Shown here piece by piece: positions 8,102 through 13,293 of a stretch of DNA of 13,293 nt. Source of the DNA: Dehalococcoidia bacterium (GTDB lineage Bacteria; Chloroflexota; Dehalococcoidia; UBA2979); contig SCTU01000135.1 of assembly GCA_004297315.1 (NCBI GenBank), positions 1 through 13,293 on the forward strand, given 5' to 3'. The translations under genes were made by a program, and so were the position numbers. Under the pieces are notes generated by a model. The model was not told the DNA's origin, ran no database searches, and saw only the letters and a list, made by a program, of their open reading frames with translations. Within the stretch, counting starts at the first letter, position 1, and every line of letters starts with the position of its first letter.

Positions 8102-8620
8102 TCAACGTCCATGAGCATTGGACGCGGTCGTCTCGACCGGGCACGAGAGCACCACCGACTGCGCCCTCACCAGCAACGTCCAAAAGAGCAGGATCAGCGA
8201 GACCATTCCGATGTAGAGCTGGGTCGGGCCGAAGAGATTGAGCGCGCCAGATGTCCCGAGCAGAAACACCGCCACCTGATTGCAGACCGGGCAGCCGATT
8301 GCGACCACCGAGAGCATTCCACCGGCCGCCGCTCGCCCCTGTCCGGCCGACGCCCGCGTTAGGGCGAACGTCCCAATGATGAGACCGCCAAGGGCAGCGG
8401 AGATCCCCCAGATCACGTAGTCCTGAGGCCTTGCCGCGATCTGGCGACCGAAGATCGGGTTCCCGATCAGCGCAGCGGGGATGCCGATCATGAAGACTGT
8501 GAACAGTGCACCGAGCAGCGCGACCGACCAGCCGCGGATACCGAACAGGGAGAGAGCCGTGTGCAGGGCGGTAAGTTGAGCGGATGGCGAGACCTTGAGC
8601 ACTCGGAGCAGAGAGTTCAC
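8102..8620 (-). CDS. four-helix integral membrane protein with CPVC motif
   Basis: A 172-residue inner-membrane protein of unknown function. Hydrophobic segments lie at about residues 31-53, 69-88, 103-128 and 133-152. A CPVC motif (Cys110, Cys113) sits inside the third segment, in a GCPVCNQ...FLLGTSGALN context that I believe recurs in uncharacterised membrane proteins of high-GC bacteria. The Cys pair in a membrane helix suggests thiol-disulfide exchange or metal handling, in keeping with the thioredoxin, cupredoxin and rhodanese genes to the right; this is inference. The start is GTG at 8620, with a purine-rich GAGAGGGG about 10 nt upstream. A CRP/FNR-like palindrome lies about 165 bp upstream. 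Confidence 0.75.
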   Translation of the reverse strand: MNSLLRVLKVSPSAQLTALHTALSLFGIRGWSVALLGALFTVFMIGIPAALIGNPIFGRQIAARPQDYVIWGISAALGGLIIGTFALTRASAGQGRAAAGGMLSVVAIGCPVCNQVAVFLLGTSGALNLFGPTQLYIGMVSLILLFWTLLVRAQSVVLSCPVETTASNAHGR

Positions 8621-8784
8621 CTTCGTACAACCCCTCTCGCCTCATCGTGCACAGCTACCTCGACACTCGGTGCCAAGATGGCCATTCCCGGCGTGTGGCG
8701 GCTCCAGACTCAGGTCCACCGGCAGCGTACTGGCGCGCGCAGGCGAGTGTGATGCGACCTTATGAGACCCCGGCGGCCCAGTCA

Positions 8785-8798
8785 GTGACCGTGATCAC
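8785..8798 (-). promoter_or_regulatory. CRP/FNR-family-like operator GTGA-N6-TCAC (site 1)
   Basis: GTGACCGTGATCAC, a perfect GTGA-N6-TCAC palindrome centred at 8791.5, upstream of the CPVC membrane protein. On the minus strand a hexamer TAAGGT at 8762-8757 occupies -12 to -7 if the site is at -41.5, as in class II activation. That implies a start point near 8750 and a leader of about 130 nt. The palindrome is directly seen; regulator identity and promoter are inferred. Confidence 0.45.
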
Positions 8799-8854
8799 AG
8801 GCGCTAACACTTGTCGACCAGTCGGCCAGGTGTGAGCTCGGGATCAGGATCAGG

Positions 8855-8996
8855 GTGCCGAAAGCGAAGGACGTGCTTGCCTCAGGCAGCAGGTTATTGA
8901 CCAATCGAGCGCTTCGCCGAGGAGTCGAAGGCAGGCAAGACGCTCAAGTTGGCGGAGGGCAATTACGCCCTGATCCGCAACATCCCGGCCATATGA
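8855..8996 (+). pseudogene. short degraded coding remnant, unidentified
   Basis: Two coding-like segments lie in different frames. The frame from GTG 8855 reads VPKAKDVLASGSRLLTN to about 8905. The frame from 8904 reads IERFAEESKAGKTLKLAEG then NYALIRNIPAI to TGA at 8994-8996. In the second segment about 27 of 30 codons end in G or C, as expected for real coding sequence in this genome. A stop (TGA 8898-8900) precedes it in its own frame. A one-base insertion (or two-base loss) near 8900 would join them into a protein of about 47 residues. I do not recognise the family. It may be a true small gene with a sequencing error. Confidence 0.35.
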
Positions 8997-9090
8997 GCTC
9001 GGTATGGGTACTGCATTCGCAGTGGACTCGCCTCGTTAGTGGTGCCATCTGCCGCCCACCGCGGTCCACCGGGGTGAATGAGGGCTAGCG

Positions 9091-9525
9091 TCATCTCGGG
9101 GACGGGCAGGGAGGCAGAAGGTGCACACCGTCCACTCTGCTCGGAGTGCTGTGTCCCGCAGTCAGCACAGTCCGCCGCGTCACTGCGGCATCGAGATCCC
9201 GCAGCACATAGCCGACGGCCCCCGCTAAGACCACGGCCTGGAGCGTCGACGCACCGCCGCTAGAGACCAAGAGGAGCGCGCGCACGGAGGGGCAGACATT
9301 CCGGACTGCGGAACAAACCTCGATGCCGGATCGCGGTCGAAGGCGTTCATCGACGATCAGGACGTCGGGCTGCTCGGTTCGGGCCGCGCTCACCGCCGCC
9401 TCGATCGTGCTGACCGAGGCCACGACCGCGATTTCGGGATCGGCCTCCAGGACAACCTGCAGGCCAAGCCGTGCGAGGGGACGGTCCAAAACCAGCAGGA
9501 CACGTACCGCTCCATGCGCGGTCAT
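9091..9525 (-). CDS. receiver-only response regulator, NarL-type, lacking HTH and conserved Lys
   Basis: A 144-residue protein that is almost entirely a CheY-like receiver domain of the NarL/FixJ type. Strand 1 is VRVLLVLDRPLARLG (residues 7-21) with only one acidic residue (Asp14) of the usual pair. The phospho-acceptor is Asp59 in VLIVDERLRP, with Ser88/Ser89 at the switch position. Arg109 in GYVLRDL replaces the nearly invariant Lys. After residue 115 the protein ends in an unrelated tail (about 30 residues) where a LuxR-type HTH domain would normally follow. AAGGAG lies about 7 nt before the ATG at 9525, so the start is good. It is either a phosphorylation-weak stand-alone receiver or a gene that has lost its 3' half; flanking remnants favour decay. 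No partner kinase is visible. Confidence 0.65.
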   Translation of the reverse strand: MTAHGAVRVLLVLDRPLARLGLQVVLEADPEIAVVASVSTIEAAVSAARTEQPDVLIVDERLRPRSGIEVCSAVRNVCPSVRALLLVSSGGASTLQAVVLAGAVGYVLRDLDAAVTRRTVLTAGHSTPSRVDGVHLLPPCPSPR

Positions 9526-9679
9526 CGCCGCTCCTTCTCGAAACACGTGGCCGACCTCAGCGGTCTCCATCGTGCGAACGTTCCGGCGATCTGATCTTCG
9601 CTCCGACAGGCCGTGCGGGAATACCAGAACTAGGAGGACTCCGCCTACCAGAATCGGTGGGACGTCGTAGGCGTGGCAG

Positions 9680-9886
9680 TCATTCCTTCCCGCACGCACC
9701 GACTTCAACGAGCCCTGCACTTCCGCCTGATGACGAGACGACCTCGAAGCGGAGCAGCCGCGTGGTCAGCCGGACCGGGAATGCATGGAGGCGTGATGCG
9801 TCGGGCAAATCGAATGGGCCGGCGATTACGCCACCGTCCCCGATGACGCGAAAGCTCGAGATCTGAACGGGATTGTTCGAGGCCAT
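9680..9886 (-). pseudogene. C-terminal fragment of a possible discoidin/F5-8C-like domain protein
   Basis: A short minus-strand reading frame (68 residues from the ATG at 9886). Its end, TTRLLRFEVVSSSGG then SAGLVEVGACGKE, matches the closing strands of galactose-binding/discoidin-like domains (a final RxxRFEV...G...EV.V.G pattern). A full domain needs about 130 residues and usually a secretion signal, neither present. Directly upstream the sequence becomes a plus-strand response-regulator remnant, so the gene is cut off near 9870. Assignment rests on pattern resemblance only. Confidence 0.3.
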
Positions 9887-10180
9887 CAAGGCTGGTGCCG
9901 AGGGATACCTCCTGAAGGACCTGGACGAAGGAGCGTTCGGCGGCTTCGTCGAGCGGATGCCGGGGCGAACCGGTGATCTCGCCGCACCTCGCGCGCGTTG
10001 CTCACGGAGTTCACGCGTCTGGGCGACGAGGAGTCGAAAGCGGGCGACGAGCCTGGGTTGACGGCTCGTGAGCGCGACGTGTTGGCAGAGGTCGCGCGCG
10101 GGGCCACGAGCCGCGAAGCCGGCCGCGCTACCGGGCAGGTCGGACAGGGCGCGATCGGAAGAGAGCGGGCCGCACTGACT
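9873..10180 (+). pseudogene. frameshifted remnant of a NarL/LuxR-type response regulator
   Basis: Three consecutive segments in three frames together reproduce the end of a NarL-type regulator. Segment 1 (9873 to about 9959) reads LFEAIKAGAEGYLLKDLDEG, the last strand and helix of a receiver, with the conserved Lys. Segment 2 (9964-9996) reads GEPVISPHLAR, the usual linker. Segment 3 (from about 9995) reads ALLTEFTRLG and then the start of a LuxR HTH, LTARERDVLAEVARG, from 10058. The recognition-helix half that follows is not recognisable. The first 90 or so residues of the receiver are missing. Two frame changes plus loss of both ends mark a pseudogene, not the lost half of the minus-strand receiver, because both contain the GxxGYxL(K/R)DL element. 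Confidence 0.65.
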
Positions 10181-10225
10181 CTCCCTGATTGGGCTCAGAC
10201 CGCAGGGCATCCGCCAACGGGACCC

Positions 10226-10564
10226 TCACCCCCTCATTGCGCCGAGTGCTGCTTCGAGGTGGCCCTCAATGTCGCTTTTTGGCCGAGCGCCGACGAGGTG
10301 TGACACGCGCTCGCCGCCCTTGAACACAAGTAGTGTCGGGATGGAGCGTATGCGGTAGCGAGCCGCAACCTCTGGGTTGTCGTCCACATTTACCTTGAAG
10401 AACTTCACGCGGCCCTCGTATTCCAGGGCGAGTTCGTCTACCACGGGCGCGACCATCCTGCACGGGCCGCACCAGGGCGCCCAGAAGTCCACCAGCACGG
10501 GCATCTCGTTGTTGACGACATCGGCCTCGAAGGTCGCGTCGGATGTGTCGACTGGATGAGTCAT
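10226..10564 (-). CDS. trxA: thioredoxin
   Basis: A 112-residue cytoplasmic thioredoxin that reduces protein disulfides. The active site WCGPC is at 31-35 (Cys32, Cys35), preceded by VLVDFWAP. The cis-proline is Pro76 in RSIPTLLVFKGGE. Length is normal for the family. The ATG at 10564 has GGAGG 7 nt upstream; the open frame continues upward to 10705, but that part lacks thioredoxin character. It diverges from the copper-type lipoprotein unit, and a GTGA-N6-TCAC palindrome lies 128 bp upstream. Its electron donor (thioredoxin reductase) is not in the window. Confidence 0.95.
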   Translation of the reverse strand: MTHPVDTSDATFEADVVNNEMPVLVDFWAPWCGPCRMVAPVVDELALEYEGRVKFFKVNVDDNPEVAARYRIRSIPTLLVFKGGERVSHLVGARPKSDIEGHLEAALGAMRG

Positions 10565-10691
10565 TCCGGGTCCTCCCAACATTGCTCGTGGTTCGCGGCA
10601 GCAGACCGCCGCCCGGCGTGACGCGTCCAACAGGAAGCGCACGCGCCTCACCGGCACATTGCGATTCTGAGTGGCCCGGCTGTGAGCGGCA

Positions 10692-10705
10692 GTGATCTCC
10701 GTCAC
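10692..10705 (-). promoter_or_regulatory. CRP/FNR-family-like operator GTGA-N6-TCAC (site 2) upstream of thioredoxin
   Basis: GTGATCTCCGTCAC, centred at 10698.5. On the minus strand CAGAAT (10669-10664, four of six matches to TATAAT, including A2 and T6) lies at -12 to -7 when the palindrome is placed at -41.5. This gives a start point near 10657 and a leader of about 92 nt before the thioredoxin ATG. Confidence 0.45.
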
Positions 10706-10756
10706 CTATTGAGCCGGGAAAATCGGACGTGTTCATCGTCGGACCGCCCCGCCTGA

Positions 10757-10770
10757 GTGATTGAGATCAC
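10757..10770 (+). promoter_or_regulatory. CRP/FNR-family-like operator GTGA-N6-TCAC (site 3) upstream of lipoprotein unit
   Basis: GTGATTGAGATCAC, extending to the perfect palindrome AGTGAT-TGAG-ATCACT at 10756-10771, centred at 10763.5. AAGGAT (10793-10798) lies at -12 to -7 for a start near 10805 if the site is at -41.5. The leader would then be about 69 nt. This is the most symmetrical of the three sites and also fits a GTGAT-N4-ATCAC FNR-like layout. Confidence 0.5.
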
Positions 10771-10771
10771 T

Positions 10772-10804
10772 GAACACACGGACTTCCTCCGTAAGGATGT
10801 GTTC
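10772..10804 (+). repeat. inverted repeat overlapping the inferred promoter
   Basis: Outer arms GAACAC (10772-10777) and GTGTTC (10799-10804) enclose an inner hairpin ACGGA-CTTCC-TCCGT (10778-10792) with a six-base bulge. It starts one base after site 3 and spans the proposed -10 element, so it could be a second operator or a structured leader start. Confidence 0.4.
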
Positions 10805-10873
10805 GGCGCGGTTGGTACTCACTAGCAAGCTCGCCGAGGTGAGGGATTCCTGCGCGCAGGATCGAGGAGAATA

Positions 10874-11776
10874 GTGAGGCCGAACTTCTTTTGGGTGACC
10901 GCGGTAGCTGCGTTGGGGCTTACGGCGGCGGCGTGCGGGAACACCACCGACAAGGCTCCGACGACGGCTACACCACTCAGTGCGGTCACGCCTGCGACCA
11001 CACCACCCAAGGCTGCTACATCTGCGGCCCCCGCTGCGACAGCATCCGCGGCACCCGCGGATATGCCGATGCAAGCCGGGGCGGAGAAGATGAAGGTAAC
11101 GATCACTTCGCCGCAGAGCGGAACGAAGGTCACGGACAACAGCGTGACTTTGCAGGTGGCTGCGACCGGCTTCGACCTCACCTGCGACCTCGCCGGCAAG
11201 CCGGTCCAGGAGGGCAAGGGCCATTTCCATGTCGAGATCGACAAGTCCCTCGTGGACATGTACTGCACCACGAAGGCAACGATCTCGCTGCAGAACGTGA
11301 AGCCCGGGAAGCACACGCTCGAAGTACTCCCCGCGCAAAACGACCATGCCGAGGTGCATGCGAATGCCGCCTCGATCGAGATCGATTATCAACCGACGAA
11401 GCCACTCCCCGAGATCAAGGACGCAACATTCGCGGGTAAGCCCTCCATCAAGATTGTTTCGCCCAAGGCTGGCGACACTGTTTCGGGGGCGTTCGACGTT
11501 GTCGTGGAGGTCCAGAACTTCAACCTGAGCGCCGACCTGTTTGGTAAGCCCGGCGTCGCTGGCTATGGCCACTGGCACCTGAACCTGGACAGCACCAGCG
11601 GCCCCATGATGGGCATGGGCACAATGGCGGGCATGAGCGGAACGAAGACCTTTAAGGCGTCGACCGCCGGACTGAAGGCCGGTTCGACGCACACACTGAT
11701 CGCGTTGCTCGTGGACAATGGGCACGCGCCGTTCCCGTCTGACATCTCCAGCAAAGTTGAAGTGAAGATCAAGTAA
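10874..11776 (+). CDS. lipoprotein with tandem DUF4399-like GHxH domains and Met-rich motif
   Basis: A 300-residue predicted extracytoplasmic lipoprotein. The signal peptide ends in LTAAAC with lipidated Cys21, followed by an Ala/Thr/Pro-rich tether to about residue 68. Two related beta-rich domains follow: domain 1 at about 73-172 (ITSPQSGTKV, GKGHFHVEID with His117/His119, and Cys104 and Cys131), and domain 2 at about 191-300 (IVSPKAGDTV, GYGHWHLNLD with His233/His235). Domain 2 carries a Met cluster PMMGMGTMAGMSG (Met245-254). The GHxH motif resembles DUF4399-type proteins. His and Met clusters beside a cupredoxin suggest copper or silver binding, by inference. The start is GTG with GAGGAGA just upstream. 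It abuts the cupredoxin gene with no gap. Confidence 0.8.
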   Translation: MRPNFFWVTAVAALGLTAAACGNTTDKAPTTATPLSAVTPATTPPKAATSAAPAATASAAPADMPMQAGAEKMKVTITSPQSGTKVTDNSVTLQVAATGFDLTCDLAGKPVQEGKGHFHVEIDKSLVDMYCTTKATISLQNVKPGKHTLEVLPAQNDHAEVHANAASIEIDYQPTKPLPEIKDATFAGKPSIKIVSPKAGDTVSGAFDVVVEVQNFNLSADLFGKPGVAGYGHWHLNLDSTSGPMMGMGTMAGMSGTKTFKASTAGLKAGSTHTLIALLVDNGHAPFPSDISSKVEVKIK

Positions 11777-12253
11777 GTGACGGCGAGGCGACCCCACCGG
11801 AGCATGACCCTCGCGCTTGCTCTGCTGGCCACGGCGGCACTGGGGGCGGGATGCGGACGGAGCGGAGGGGGCGGCGCTACTGCCGCCCCCTCCGCCGCTG
11901 CGACAGCGCCCGATCGTTGTGCACAGCTGGCGGGGCTGACCGGGGAGGTAAGCGACCACGGCGTGGCACGCGCGAGCGGCAGTGTGCTCACGGTCGAGGC
12001 TGGGGACTTCTTCTTCGCGCCAACCTGCGTGACCGGAGTGCAGCAGGGCACAGTGTCAGTCACGGTCCGGAACAGCGGCCGCATCCTGCACAACATCTCG
12101 ATTCCAGACCAGGGCATCGACTCCGACATCGAGCCTGGCAAGTCGATGATCGTTCCGGTGAAGGTCGAATCAGCCTCGGTGCCCTTGTTGTGCAAGTACC
12201 ACCGAACTGCGGGCATGGTTGGCGCACTCATCCGTGAAACGCCGCCGAAATGA
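11777..12253 (+). CDS. cupredoxin (type-1 copper) lipoprotein
   Basis: A 158-residue membrane-anchored blue-copper-like protein, probably an extracytoplasmic electron carrier or copper-binding protein. The lipobox is LGAGC (Cys26), then a Gly/Ala-rich tether. The cupredoxin fold covers about residues 68-153. The type-1 copper ligands are all visible: His105 in ILHNISIP, then Cys139, His142 and Met147 in LLCKYHRTAGM (C-x2-H-x4-M). The GTG at 11777 follows the previous stop directly, implying translational coupling; ATG at 11804 (Met10) is an alternative that keeps the signal peptide. It is co-transcribed with the tandem-domain lipoprotein. Its redox partner is unknown. Confidence 0.87.
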   Translation: MTARRPHRSMTLALALLATAALGAGCGRSGGGGATAAPSAAATAPDRCAQLAGLTGEVSDHGVARASGSVLTVEAGDFFFAPTCVTGVQQGTVSVTVRNSGRILHNISIPDQGIDSDIEPGKSMIVPVKVESASVPLLCKYHRTAGMVGALIRETPPK

Positions 12254-12300
12254 CAGTGAGGCTTGCCCACGTGGTGGCGGAACGGCGCCGCGACAGCAAC

Positions 12301-12888
12301 TCAGTTGCTCTGGCCTGAGGGCCATAATCGCGGTGCTTCGCCCAGCACGATGACATGGGTGACGCTCAACGGTGTGACCGCGCCCCGCCGGCGAATCCCG
12401 AACTCGATGACGCGAGTCCAGGAGCCGGCAGCAGGGACCTCATAGACGGCGCCCGTGCAGAGGCACTGTGCCATCAAGGCAACTTCCCCCTCGTGAGGCA
12501 GCGGCAGGTGGGGGGCGACCCAGAAGCGCAGCGGCTCGGGGCCTTGGTTCTCGATCTTGAGGACGAGACGCTGCGACTCGTCGAGGCGGCCGCGCAGCAC
12601 GCCGTCGCCCAGCGCGTCACCCAGTTGCACGGACGCACCGGGCGGGTAGGTGCGGGTCTCACCCGTCGGTTGGACGTCGAGGGCACGATAGAGCGAGACC
12701 GCTGCGGTAAACCCCTCCGGCACGACCCAGTGGAAGCGAAGCTCGCTTTCGGCACGCGGCGATCCGCGCCCGGCGCCGGTCGCACATCCCGTGATCAACA
12801 GCGCCATGCTGAGGGTTACGGCGATTGCCAAACGCGTCCAGGCCCCCGAATGCGTGTGTCCCAGGGGTGGACCGCTCTGCTGGTACAT
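12301..12888 (-). CDS. hypothetical lipoprotein with Cys-x-Cys motif
   Basis: A 195-residue predicted lipoprotein of unknown function. The signal segment is at about residues 18-34, with lipobox LLITGC and Cys35. The mature part appears beta-rich: RLVLKIENQGPEPLRFWVAPH resembles a cupredoxin- or Ig-like strand pair. Then comes a conserved-looking CLC motif (Cys142, Cys144) followed by VYEVPAAGSWTRVI. His127 and His132 in APHLPLPHEG lie near it and could form a metal site with the two cysteines, which is inference. The start ATG has only a weak upstream GGGA. It converges with the cupredoxin gene (47 bp between stops) and follows the rhodanese gene on the same strand. Confidence 0.7.
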   Translation of the reverse strand: MYQQSGPPLGHTHSGAWTRLAIAVTLSMALLITGCATGAGRGSPRAESELRFHWVVPEGFTAAVSLYRALDVQPTGETRTYPPGASVQLGDALGDGVLRGRLDESQRLVLKIENQGPEPLRFWVAPHLPLPHEGEVALMAQCLCTGAVYEVPAAGSWTRVIEFGIRRRGAVTPLSVTHVIVLGEAPRLWPSGQSN

Positions 12889-12908
12889 GCGATTGGCGTC
12901 CCTGACGG

Positions 12909-12942
12909 CAAAAGCGGGCGCCCGCTGCAGAAGCGCCCGCTT
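12909..12942 (-). terminator. intrinsic terminator of the rhodanese gene
   Basis: A 10-bp stem, AAGCGGGCGC (12912-12921) with GCGCCCGCTT (12933-12942), and an 11-nt loop. Read on the minus strand, the stem ends in a short T-run (CTTTTG). It starts 21 bp after the rhodanese stop, as expected for a rho-independent terminator. The next minus-strand gene begins only about 20 bp further on, so it needs read-through or a promoter inside this region. Confidence 0.75.
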
Positions 12943-12963
12943 GGTCTTCGAAGCCTCGATGCG

Positions 12964-13293
12964 TTAGCGCGAGGTCTCGATCTTGGCGCCGTCCTTGTTG
13001 CCCCACTCCTCCCACGACCCGTCGTAGTTCTCGACGTTCTTGTAGCCGACGAGATACTTCAGCACGAACCAGGAGTGCGCGGCACGTACGCCCGTCTGGC
13101 AGTACGTGTAGACGGTCTGGTTGTCGGCTGCCTTCACCCCGGCGTCCACATACAGCTTGCGCAGATCCTCCGCCGGCAAGTACTTACCGTCCTTGCCGTT
13201 TGCCAGCGTGTAGTTGACGTTCAGGGCCGTTGGGACGTGGCCGCCGTTCTTCGAGCGGACATCCCGTCCTGCGTATTCTTCCGGCGTGCGGGC
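12964..13293 (-). CDS. thiosulfate/3-mercaptopyruvate sulfurtransferase (rhodanese), C-terminal part
   Basis: The last 109 residues of a rhodanese-family sulfurtransferase; the frame is open at the right edge of the window, so the 5' end is missing. The visible part is the catalytic domain. The substrate-recognition helix region reads GGHVPTALNVNY. The six-residue active-site loop is CQTGVR with the persulfide-forming Cys65 (visible numbering), and the family ending DGSWEEWGN is present. The layout fits the two-domain SseA/TST type, which transfers sulfur from thiosulfate to a thiol acceptor such as cyanide or thioredoxin. A shorter reading from TTG at 13179 would lack the first strands and is not favoured. 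Confidence 0.92.
   Translation of the reverse strand, partial: ARTPEEYAGRDVRSKNGGHVPTALNVNYTLANGKDGKYLPAEDLRKLYVDAGVKAADNQTVYTYCQTGVRAAHSWFVLKYLVGYKNVENYDGSWEEWGNKDGAKIETSR

Larger units (their letters stand above)
8621..9090. other. gene-poor stretch with one regulatory palindrome and one gene remnant
   Basis: No intact gene is supported here. It contains the CRP/FNR-like site at 8785-8798 and a short degraded coding remnant at 8855-8996, both listed separately. A small tandem GGATCA GGATCA lies just before the remnant (about 8838-8850). In 8997-9090 I see nothing beyond the end of the minus-strand receiver gene. Confidence 0.5.
10565..10873. promoter_or_regulatory. divergent promoter region between thioredoxin and lipoprotein/cupredoxin unit
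   Basis: This 309 bp spacer contains two GTGA-N6-TCAC palindromes 65 bp apart and a larger inverted repeat (10772-10804), each listed separately. Each palindrome has a suitable -10-like hexamer on the side of the gene it would serve. No coding sequence is supported within it. Confidence 0.55.

Noticed and set aside
7856..8362. 168-codon plus-strand open frame after the ABC operon
   Set aside because: It runs through the palindromic element and antisense to the CPVC membrane protein; composition is shadow-like.
9526..9679. Extension of the receiver protein upstream to 9720 with a hydrophobic segment
   Set aside because: The segment could mimic a transmembrane anchor, but the strong AAGGAG before the ATG at 9525 and the normal receiver start there argue for non-coding sequence; nothing else was assigned in it.
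10733..11959. 408-codon open frame on the minus strand
   Set aside because: Antisense to the lipoprotein and cupredoxin genes and to their promoter region; low-complexity Arg/Gly-rich translation with no recognisable domain.
12295..12309. AGCAAC-TCA-GTTGCT hairpin at the 3' end of the CLC lipoprotein gene as a terminator
   Set aside because: Only six pairs with no T-run on either strand, and the loop is the stop codon itself; too weak to call.
1..13293. CRISPR arrays, tRNA or rRNA genes, insertion sequences with transposase
   Set aside because: No regularly spaced repeats, tRNA-like folds or transposase motifs were recognised on either strand by eye.

Overview
The window is GC-rich DNA (estimated by eye) with mostly ATG/GTG starts, clear purine-rich ribosome binding sites and several lipobox lipoproteins. 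This suits a free-living bacterium with high GC content. Small lipoproteins with Ala/Thr/Pro- or Gly/Ala-rich tethers, a family-5 ABC importer and a cupredoxin lipoprotein are common in Chloroflexota and Actinomycetota, but no marker gene fixes the phylum.

Left block (21-7804): an alpha/beta-hydrolase on the minus strand diverges, across a 342 bp spacer, from a tight six-gene plus-strand operon. The operon encodes an isochorismatase-fold cysteine amidohydrolase (N-carbamoylsarcosine amidase/maleamate amidase type), a family-5 solute-binding lipoprotein, two DppB/DppC-like permeases and two DppD/DppF-like ATPases. A strong hairpin lies between the binding protein and the first permease. The gene order suggests import of a small amide- or peptide-like compound that the hydrolase then processes; the substrate cannot be read from sequence.

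Middle block (7805-10225): this part is gene-poor and partly decayed. It holds a compact multi-stem palindromic element, a four-helix membrane protein with a CPVC motif, and a receiver-only response regulator with Arg at the usual Lys position. It also holds three apparent gene remnants: an unidentified short one with a frameshift, the C-terminal tail of a possible discoidin-like protein, and a twice-frameshifted NarL-type response regulator.

Right block (10226-13293): an extracytoplasmic redox/copper-flavoured cluster. Thioredoxin (minus) diverges from a two-gene plus-strand unit encoding a lipoprotein with tandem GHxH domains and a Met cluster, and a type-1 copper cupredoxin lipoprotein. 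These converge with a minus-strand Cys-x-Cys lipoprotein and the C-terminal part of a thiosulfate sulfurtransferase (rhodanese) that runs off the right edge.

The most original observation is three copies of the palindrome GTGA-N6-TCAC. By a manual scan these are the only three in the window, and all are intergenic: upstream of the CPVC membrane protein, thioredoxin and the copper lipoprotein pair. In each case a weak -10-like hexamer sits where a CRP/FNR-type activator centred at -41.5 would require it. This suggests one regulon joining the middle and right blocks.
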